From positions 558,001 to 622,000 of the forward strand of contig NC_085107.1 of assembly GCF_030269925.1 (NCBI RefSeq): DNA of 64,000 nt. The letters are read 5' to 3'. The DNA is from Bombyx mori. Its lineage: Eukaryota > Arthropoda > Insecta > Lepidoptera > Bombycidae. The notes beneath the pieces were generated by a model. It saw only the letters and a program-made list of their open reading frames with translations, was not told where the DNA came from and did not search any database. Both the position numbers and the translations under genes were made by a program. Positions 57,356 through 64,000 of the stretch are shown in pieces (position 1 is the stretch's first letter; each line of letters starts with the position of its first letter).

Positions 57356-58109
57356 CGACAGTCGTATGTTGTAATATCATAATCTTATTCTGAACTAGCG
57401 TATACAAGCTTATTTTGAAAAGTCGTTAGCGCAATTCAGGTTTTCGCAAATATCTTCTATTCTCTGATAGCTATCGCTAGACACGGTTTTGAACGTTAAA
57501 CGTAGTCAATTTTAACATTCTTTTCGTTTTCATTTTGTTGATATCGCAATGTTACTGGACGGAAACCAAAGCAAATACATTAAAAAGGGCGACAAGGAAA
57601 GAACCTAACATTATGTTAGTGGTTCAAGAAATATGAACATTATTTTCCGTTATCGAGGTGATAGATTATTCCTTTCTGGGTCTCGGGAACCTTTCCTTTT
57701 TTATCAGTATATCATCGCCTGATACGGCTTATCGGGAGGTGAGTGTTGATTCACAAGAATCAGGGCTCCTTGTGTCTCTCTTCAAAGATACACGATATTC
57801 TTGTTTAATTAAAACATTTAAATAATGGAATCCTCGCTCATGAATATAACACTTGACATATAAGTCGCATTTCTTTGAGGAGAAAAACCTGTTCTTGAAA
57901 AACCTTTTTTATTTTATCCACGTTCTATTCTTTTGTTGTGTTCTTTTTTATTTTGTGTTATGTAAATAAATATCGATATGACATTTACTTAATGTTGTGT
58001 TCTTGATAGATGCAGTGGGATTCATATTAATACGGTTCTTAACATAGTTATTGAACAAGTATTTGTTTATTTTCAGTTAACTATAAGTTTTGTACAATCA
58101 TATATATAT
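57356..58109 (+). other. BTB gene intron 2, part
   Basis: No coding or clear repeat seen. Confidence 0.45.
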
Positions 58110-58349
58110 ATTTTTTATTGCTTAGATGGATGGACGAGCTCACAGTCCACCTGGTGTTAAGTGGCTACTGGAGCCCATAGACATCTACAACGTAAATGCG
58201 CCACCCACCTCGAGATATGTTCTAAGATCTCAGTATAGTTACAACGGCTACCCCACCCTGCGAACCGAAACGCATTACTGCTTCACGGCGGAAATAGGCG
58301 GGGTGGTGGTATCTACTCGTGTAAACTCCCAAGAGGTTCTACCACCAGT
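58110..58349 (-). repeat. Bm1 SINE, head missing
   Basis: Tail TTTTTTATTGCTTAGATGGA at left; body through to CTACCACCAGT. The open frame 58126-58497 is produced by this SINE. Confidence 0.9.
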
Positions 58350-59217
58350 GAATCAATTGTATGTTGTGTTGTATTCGCACGGATTGGTTGTCATTTTTTA
58401 CATTTCTTTATGTATATGTATAACAATAGATCTTGAAATCTTACGAAATTACCGTTTAGTATACAGAAACTTAAAATATGTTTTTTTTAATAAATAAATT
58501 TTACTTCGATCAATCAAAAAGGGCACACATGGTATAGATGCATCACTGCCAGACCACTGATAATTTTTAATCCCTTCCTTGAAAAATCGGATTACGAGTG
58601 CTAACAAACTATTCAAAGGCATTTGTCTCTCGGGTATTAAATTATTTCCCTGTTAAGAAGTTATTCAAATTTTGGAAAAAGTGTATGTCTGTCGATGCTT
58701 CTTAGAGAACTCTAGTTGTTGTGCCGTATGAGGTCGAGTGTTGTCGTGTCGGAGCGGGGACAAGTAATTAACCAAAGCTGGGCAAAATTCGCAAGTTTCT
58801 CCATCATTGTGATAAGTTCCTCACAGTTCAGTTTTTAGGGCAAAGTTTTCGTTTGGGGCATTGCCTTGGTGCCGAACCAGGATCCATTTTTCATCGAAAG
58901 TGACTATGCGGTCCAAAATATTTTCGTTTTTGGCAAGGCACACCTTAACCTTAAAAATTGAACTATATTGCACTCCCAAGTTTTTAAAAGTTCATTTTAC
59001 AAAAATCGCCTTTAATTGCATTTACTTTTGATTGCGCAGACCTTTCTTTTTGAAAATCCCTTTTTTCACAAAATGTAGCCGCTTTGATAACCTGGACTTT
59101 TGAAAAAACGGCAAAACTTAGTAATTATTTATCAGATAGAACATGAATTACAATGTCGTAAGGCCTCTTTAGAATGTTCCAATTGGATTTTAAAGACGGA
59201 TTATAAAATGCTTTCAG
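58350..59217 (+). other. BTB gene intron 2, right end
   Basis: No repeat was bounded here; 58850-59110 has higher complexity but no frame. Confidence 0.45.
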
Positions 59218-59405
59218 AAGAGTGAGTCGCCACCTCCGGTGACAGAAGAGAAGCAAGTAACAAAACCAAGTATCTCGGAACCATCACCGGAGAGTCAACA
59301 GGAATGGGTGCCGGGCGGCGAGGACACCATCGCTACTGAGACTCTGGCTGAAACCTCTGACAGTGCATCAGTCAAAGAGGAAACCGTCAGAAGTCCTTTG
59401 AAAAG
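59218..59405 (+). CDS. BTB/POZ transcription factor, exon 3
   Basis: Acceptor AAATGCTTTCAG ends at 59217; donor GTATCT begins at 59406. Entered in phase 0 from exon 2, it codes 62 codons plus two bases of a Ser/Glu/Pro/Thr-rich linker (KSESPPPVTEEKQVTKPS ...), leaving AG for the next exon. Low-complexity acidic linkers between the BTB domain and the C-terminal DNA-binding part are normal for this group. Its codon composition is clearly coding against the AT-rich intron. Confidence 0.82.
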
Positions 59406-60106
59406 GTATCTCGAAATCACTTTGCTCTTTTATCTATAAGGAATGGATTATAATATAAATAAAAAGTTCATAATAAAATTGATATGTTTTACTTACGAAA
59501 TAATAAAAAAATAGTGAAAATATTTTGGAATGGACTTTCTAAAATATCTGAATAATAATAACGAAATCGGAAAGATGTATGTTCCTACCGTATTTATTAT
59601 TCATCTTAGGTAAGATTTTTTTAATATTTGAGTCAAAAAATAGTTTGTGAATGAACTTAAACTTACAAAACTTGAACCATCATGAACGCTTCGAAGTGTT
59701 TTTGAAAATGTAAACTTCTGATATCTTTAATAATGTAATTATGATGACTTTGATCTATGCGTAAAATATTTACTATTCATAGGTAATTATAGCTTATTAA
59801 TAAACAGTTGTCATTGGAACGCATATTTTTTTGTTTAATTCTTGAAGTTATCGAAAATTCTTTATATACTTAAAGTCTTTAAGTATATCATTGTGTGTCA
59901 AGTAAGTCATTATCTTATTCTGTGCGATGTTAATCTATCTAAACGAAACAGCAATTTACCAAAATACCTATCAAGTTTATTTTACGCGGAATAAAAAGTC
60001 CTGAATGCAACAACCACCGGATGGTGCTAGATAGCGCTTTGGTTGACTTCGGCATTACATAGGTCCATGGCCGTGGTGGTGACGACTACGCGGCTACCAA
60101 AGTTTA

Positions 60107-60185
60107 CTCAAATTCAAATTCAAATTCAAAATCATTTATTTCAACTTAGATGTCTGTATGACACTTGTTGAATGTCAAACTACCT
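60107..60185 (-). repeat. LINE 3' end with AAATTC tail
   Basis: (CAAATT)n followed by AAAATCATTTATTTCAACTT resembles a 3' end common in lepidopteran genomes. Class not determined; it lies in BTB intron 3. Confidence 0.45.
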
Positions 60186-60237
60186 TGTGTGGTCATTGAA
60201 AAAAAACCTGTGTTCCATGAATGTATCGTATTTGCAG

Positions 60238-60342
60238 ATTATTAAAAAATACGCCGAATAAAAACGCCAGCGTCAAGAAAAAACCTAGACCGGTCAACGA
60301 CAGCCCCACACACCCCGAAAACACCGACTATGCCTACGACAG
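60238..60342 (+). CDS. BTB/POZ transcription factor, exon 4
   Basis: Acceptor GTATTTGCAG ends at 60237 and donor GTAAGT begins at 60343. The phase carried from exon 3 (AG|A) gives an open frame of Lys/Asn/Pro-rich sequence (KNTPNKNASVKKKPRPVND ...), again leaving AG. A strong donor and a consistent phase support it. The basic KKKPRP stretch could act as a nuclear localisation signal. Confidence 0.75.
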
Positions 60343-60365
60343 GTAAGTCAGTATTTAGGTTTTGC

Positions 60366-60531
60366 AGCCCACTGAGTTTTTCGCCGGATCTTCTCAGTGG
60401 GTCGCGTTTCCGATCCGGTGGTAGATTCTGCGAAGCACTACTCTTGCTAGGGCCAGTGTTAGCAACATCTCCTATTGATCCTCGAAAGCTCACCTACACG
60501 GTAAGTTAAAACTGAAATAGCCTCTAAAAAA
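60366..60531 (+). repeat. Family E repeat, longest copy
   Basis: Starts CCCACTGAGTTTTTCGCCGG and ends near AAACTGAAATAGCCTCT; it combines the blocks seen separately at 37541-37665 and, inverted, at 37271-37365 and 19581-19706. Confidence 0.6.
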
Positions 60532-60597
60532 AGCGAGCTTTACCTTGCAATACATACAATTGATTTAAACGGTTATTTTATCATCACTTTTAAAGTG

Positions 60598-60895
60598 AAG
60601 TTTCTTTAGGCGCGCTGAGAGTAAAATTTAGATCGCGACAGATTCGTTATAGCTAGAGACAAAAGATACAGTTTAAGAAGAGCAAGAGTGAGAAAATAGA
60701 GCGTCTCGCGAACCACTCGACCGTGGAGAGAGGGAAAGGACAAAGCGAACTATTAGGTCTTTTCTTTTATACACAACATTCCCCATTACAAGAGAAGTTT
60801 GATTTAAGGATGAAAAATGAAGAAAACCACATTATTACTCACCGCAAAATAAGTTTCACTTCTTCCACGTGCACCAAGTTGCACGCGCATAATTT
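60598..60895 (+). repeat. Family C repeat, copy 2
   Basis: Aligns with the reverse complement of 39133-39417 across almost its whole length. It carries an extra segment of about 30 bases (near 60743-60790) relative to copy 1. It lies in BTB intron 4. Confidence 0.65.
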
Positions 60896-61345
60896 TTTAT
60901 ATAGAAGTAACTTTAATAACACAGTAGTTTTGTAAAACTAGTTAATATCTGTATGGATCGTTTTAGTAAACTTTATGGTGGTTTTTTGGTTTGAGGGGCA
61001 GGGTGATAGTTCAAATGCAATCAGGAGTTATATCTGAAGTCCAGAGGAAAAGCGATATTACTAGTTTTTAAACCACATTTTTGTTAATTATTTTCACATT
61101 AAAAACGAATTCAAATTGGCTAAAAAAGTGACAAAGTATTGTTCTGGATTTCATATTTCTTAAAATTACTCATTGAATTTAACTTTTCTAATTTCAAGAT
61201 GTTGTCAATGCGCTGCCAATTGCACCTATAATTGAGGGGATACCTGCCGTGTACTTATTGTAAATTTGTCATTGTTTTGTATTGATGACCATTTCGTTGG
61301 TGCAACTAAATAAATAAATAAATAAAGTCAAATACGTTTCTGTGT

Positions 61346-61472
61346 ATTTTTTTTTGTTATTATTGCCGTTTAGGCCGACCAGCATAAGGCCCACCGTGAT
61401 GGTGAGTGGTTACTGTCGCCCATGGATTTCAGCAATGCCAGGGGCAGAGCCAAGCCGCTGCCTACCGCTTAA
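61346..61472 (-). mobile_element. LINE 3' fragment, same family as 28721-30620
   Basis: From TTGTTATTATTGCCGTTTAG to GCCAAGCCGCTGCCTACCGC it matches the 3' untranslated region and last codons of the LINE at 28721; about 127 bp, heavily 5'-truncated. Confidence 0.8.
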
Positions 61473-61588
61473 CATGAATAATATTATTACTTTAATAATT
61501 AATTAAATGACAAAAAATAAAAGAATAATAAAAAAAGTTCAGTAATTAGTTTTTGTATTATTGAATTTTGTAAATATATTTGTTACAG

Positions 61589-61659
61589 TGAACCTCTCAT
61601 CGACTTCGACAACGACTTGTTTCACAGCGTGCTCGTCCTGCCCGAAACCAAGGAAGCCG
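61589..61659 (+). CDS. BTB/POZ transcription factor, exon 5
   Basis: Acceptor TTTGTTACAG ends at 61588; donor GTAAGT begins at 61660. Entered as AG|T it reads SEPLIDFDNDLFHSVLVLPE and onward to EA, leaving G. Higher GC than its surroundings, no stop, strong splice sites. Confidence 0.75.
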
Positions 61660-61742
61660 GTAAGTTGTTGCAATATTATAATTGTAAATGAATGCAGTCA
61701 TAATGTGTACTTTAGTCGTGTTTATTGAGAAAATGTCTGTAG

Positions 61743-61873
61743 ATATTTTTTATTGCTTAGATGGGTGGACGAACTCATGGCCCATCTGATATTAAATTGT
61801 TACCGGAGCCCATAGATATCTACCGCCGCCACCTACCTTGAGACATGAGTTGTAAGGTGTCAGTATAGTTACA
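61743..61873 (-). repeat. Bm1 SINE, 5'-truncated
   Basis: Tail TTTTTATTGCTTAGATGGGT and the first part of the 3' body, with a short deletion at TCTACCGCCGCCACC. Confidence 0.88.
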
Positions 61874-62620
61874 GAATTTTATCTCTTAACGTTTCTCCAA
61901 AACTCATGCTCAGACGACACGAGAATGTCACATAAGCTGCCAAGGGTCGAAGCGTCAGGTTATTGTGTCAGATACACTTCAGTCAGCAAATGAGAATAGT
62001 CGTATATTTGCTTAAACTAGTGGTCCCCTAGTAGTCGAAATTCGACTATAATTAATTGAAATTATAAGTTTGTACACTATTATGATTCTATTGTCAAAGA
62101 TTATTATGCTTCTATAATCACAGATATAATCACAGAACACCACACTATAGACAAATATTAATAAAGACAAACAATATATAATCTATTCTCAATTTGACCA
62201 CAGACTTTAACAATAAATAAAGGAGTATACATGGTAGCGTGTGTAATGTTTTTATTTATTCATTTAATGTATTTTTTATGCATAATTTTAAAAAATATTA
62301 ACATTCTGCACTCCTTCTCTATATTCTCTATAAGTGTAGAAAATATACTTCTCCGTCCGCGCAATTTTCGTAAAAAGGGGTACAAAGTTTTTGCTTCACG
62401 TATTCGTTCGCATGGACCTTTCATGGCGGCGTGAAGTTCTCGAAATACAGCTAAAATCATATTATAAAAATAAAAATAAAATTCATTTAATTCAGACCCT
62501 CTTAAGTCCATATGTTGTAAGTAAAATAATACTTAGAACTATGTTAGTAAAATTAAAATTTAAATTATAATTAAAATTAAAATTAGCAATTAAAACATTT
62601 AAACATTTAATTCATAAATC
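61874..62620. other. BTB gene intron 5, possible unclassified repeat
   Basis: The segment 62020-62520 has higher-complexity blocks (TCGAAATTCGACTATAATTA; CCGCGCAATTTTCGTAAAAA) that look like repeat DNA, but no second copy is present in the window. Confidence 0.3.
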
Positions 62621-62624
62621 TGCG

Positions 62625-63138
62625 CTGCTTTGAGGCACCTGGTATATGGGTATGTATATGAACCCAGTGTCTCAAAACAGCACATTCGGGTTTATTACCT
62701 ATAACCATCAGGATATTATTGGTACTCGCACGAACCTCACGCATCAGTGAGGCCGTTCATTTGCGGATGATTGATGAAAAGTCATCCACGTGAGCATCCG
62801 CAAACATACCTGATGCGCTACAGTACCGCGGGAGCCCGCCGTGCATATTGAACCCACAGGGTACAGGTATATAAGGACTGGCAAAACGCCTTGAACAAGG
62901 TTACCTTAACCTGTGCGGTACAACGGTAGAACCTGCGGGCCAGCATACTGCAGCGAACAGCCAACGCTCTTCGTTCCCTTTCAATATTTGCATCATCTTT
63001 AAGGTGCTCAGTTACAATATGGCCAAGGCATTTGAACTCAGTAGCCCTCTTCAGTGGAGTACCTCCGAGCGTCACTGGTGGCACATAAGTTTGACTCGGA
63101 ATTATTTTAATGTGGCCGAATCGATCACTATAACACTA
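62625..63138 (-). pseudogene. Non-LTR retrotransposon ORF fragment, broken
   Basis: The minus-strand frame is open from 63138 to a TAG at 62818 and resembles the C-terminal end of reverse transcriptases (LGGTPLKRATEFKCLGHIVT; later FKAFCQSLYTCTLWV). The resemblance resumes past that stop in the same element (SASGMFADAHVDDF), meets a second stop, then SLMREVRA and a final part ending near 62625. Compared with the family's usual length, a piece is also missing around the first stop. It is therefore an old, dead copy, and it lies in BTB intron 5. Confidence 0.7.
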
Positions 63139-63407
63139 TCATTATATTACCTCTATTGGATACCAGTCAATACTTAATGAAATACTACGGTTTTTGCCAA
63201 ATCAAAGACGACAATACTTGATTCTCATATAGTTTATTTCCTTTAAAATGTCATATAATAAAATTATATCTGTTCCAAAATATCCCAAGCATTTTGTTTA
63301 ATATTTTCTTTTCGTTCGCGTATCTTGTTTGTTTGTTTCATTAATATTCATAGAGTTGATTATTCTACTTTACTATTGTTATTCTTTCACGCATTCTTGT
63401 CGTCCAG
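63139..63407 (+). other. BTB gene intron 5, right end
   Basis: AT-rich, nothing recognised apart from the pyrimidine-rich run before 63407. Confidence 0.4.
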
Positions 63408-63455
63408 CTGTGTCGGGCGAATTCCGTACTGGAATACGGGTCCACGATTGGGCAG
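63408..63455 (+). CDS. BTB/POZ transcription factor, possible 48 nt exon 6
   Basis: Acceptor TCTTGTCGTCCAG ends at 63407 and GTACTA could serve as donor at 63456. The phase carried from exon 5 (G|CT) gives AVSGEFRTGIRVHDWA without stop and leaves G for the following exon, so skipping it would keep the frame. It is a GC-richer island in AT-rich DNA. The donor is weaker than those of exons 4 and 5. It is either a short constitutive exon or an alternative one. Confidence 0.45.
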
Positions 63456-64000
63456 GTACTAAAGATTGTTTAATCTAAGAAATACATCTCTTTGACATTA
63501 AATATTTTCTCGACACAATAAGTTTCAGAATGTAAAAAATTTATAAAGTTATTGGTCTTTATTGCAATGTGTACTATTATGAAAAAAAAAAGTGTACAAT
63601 ATGAAGAATTAAGAAAATCAGATTGTTGTTTAATTAATTTGAATTTTATTGCGCTGCAGTTTCGTTGGAATATTGAAACATTATTAAATAAAGTGTAATT
63701 GTAATCTGTATTTTAATAAAAATCAGTAAGAACCTTTGAAATCGTATCCGAATTGAACAGAGTTGTTGTGTATTGTTTGGCGCAATACGTCAGACAATAA
63801 TTGTAGATAAATATTTACTAAATAATTCAAATGCACCTAATACCTATAATTCGATATTTGTCATATAAGGTATTTATTAAATATGTTGGTCGACCCAACA
63901 AATAATAATAGTTAATAAAAATAGTTAAGGGCTAACTGTTTTCTTAATGTTAAGTATGTCAACAATTGTTGAAGACGGTATCCAAGAGAAGCGTTTCTGA
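63456..64000 (+). other. Probable BTB gene intron to the window edge
   Basis: AT-rich sequence with no further exon seen; the DNA-binding part of the protein should lie beyond the right edge. Confidence 0.4.

Noticed and set aside
58126..58497. 123-residue plus-strand frame
   Set aside because: Reads through a Bm1 SINE in antisense and then AT-rich intron.
1..64000. CRISPR arrays, rRNA operons, bacterial-type promoters or terminators
   Set aside because: No regularly spaced direct repeats or rRNA sequence; the window is eukaryotic with spliceosomal introns and SINEs.

Overview
The window looks like nuclear DNA of a moth, most likely a Bombyx silkworm. The background is AT-rich, genes are sparse and separated by long non-coding stretches, and more than ten copies of one tRNA-derived SINE are present whose sequence and roughly 430 bp length match Bm1 of Bombyx. 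No bacterial-type operons, rRNA, true tRNA or CRISPR were seen.

Layout. Positions 1-3870 hold the 5' part of a Ty3/Gypsy LTR retrotransposon on the minus strand. Its single gag-pol frame is open for 1244 codons and runs off the left edge. Positions 5031-6131 are a small PIF/Harbinger-like DNA element with a Bm1 inside it. Positions 7049-7831 (minus) hold a candidate two-exon gene for a 233-residue protein I do not recognise, lying head to head with an intronless Eph receptor tyrosine kinase (8278-11298). From 11.3 to 48.9 kb I see no conventional host gene. The stretch is AT-rich and carries inverted-repeat elements, SINEs, LINE fragments, a Helitron-like element and a young LINE nested in a Bm1. 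Positions 48938-49939 (minus) encode an intronless SLC35D-type nucleotide-sugar transporter (fringe connection type). From 51654 to the right edge lie the first exons of a BTB/POZ transcription factor gene on the plus strand. Five exons are well supported and a sixth of 48 nt is plausible; the introns are full of repeats and the DNA-binding end of the protein is beyond the window.

How the genes relate. The host genes are not an operon or pathway. Eph is a cell-surface guidance receptor, the transporter feeds nucleotide sugars into the Golgi or ER for glycosylation, and the BTB protein is a probable nuclear regulator. Two head-to-head pairs are visible: the unknown gene with Eph (446 bp between start codons) and the transporter with the BTB gene (about 1.7 kb between start codons).

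The most informative structures are the unknown two-exon gene, the intact gag-pol frame, several precisely bounded insertions (PIF-like with TTA duplication, hAT with an 8 bp duplication, LINE in Bm1 with a 5 bp duplication), and two short repeat families that I could not assign: a hairpin family in three copies and a ~290 bp family in two copies.
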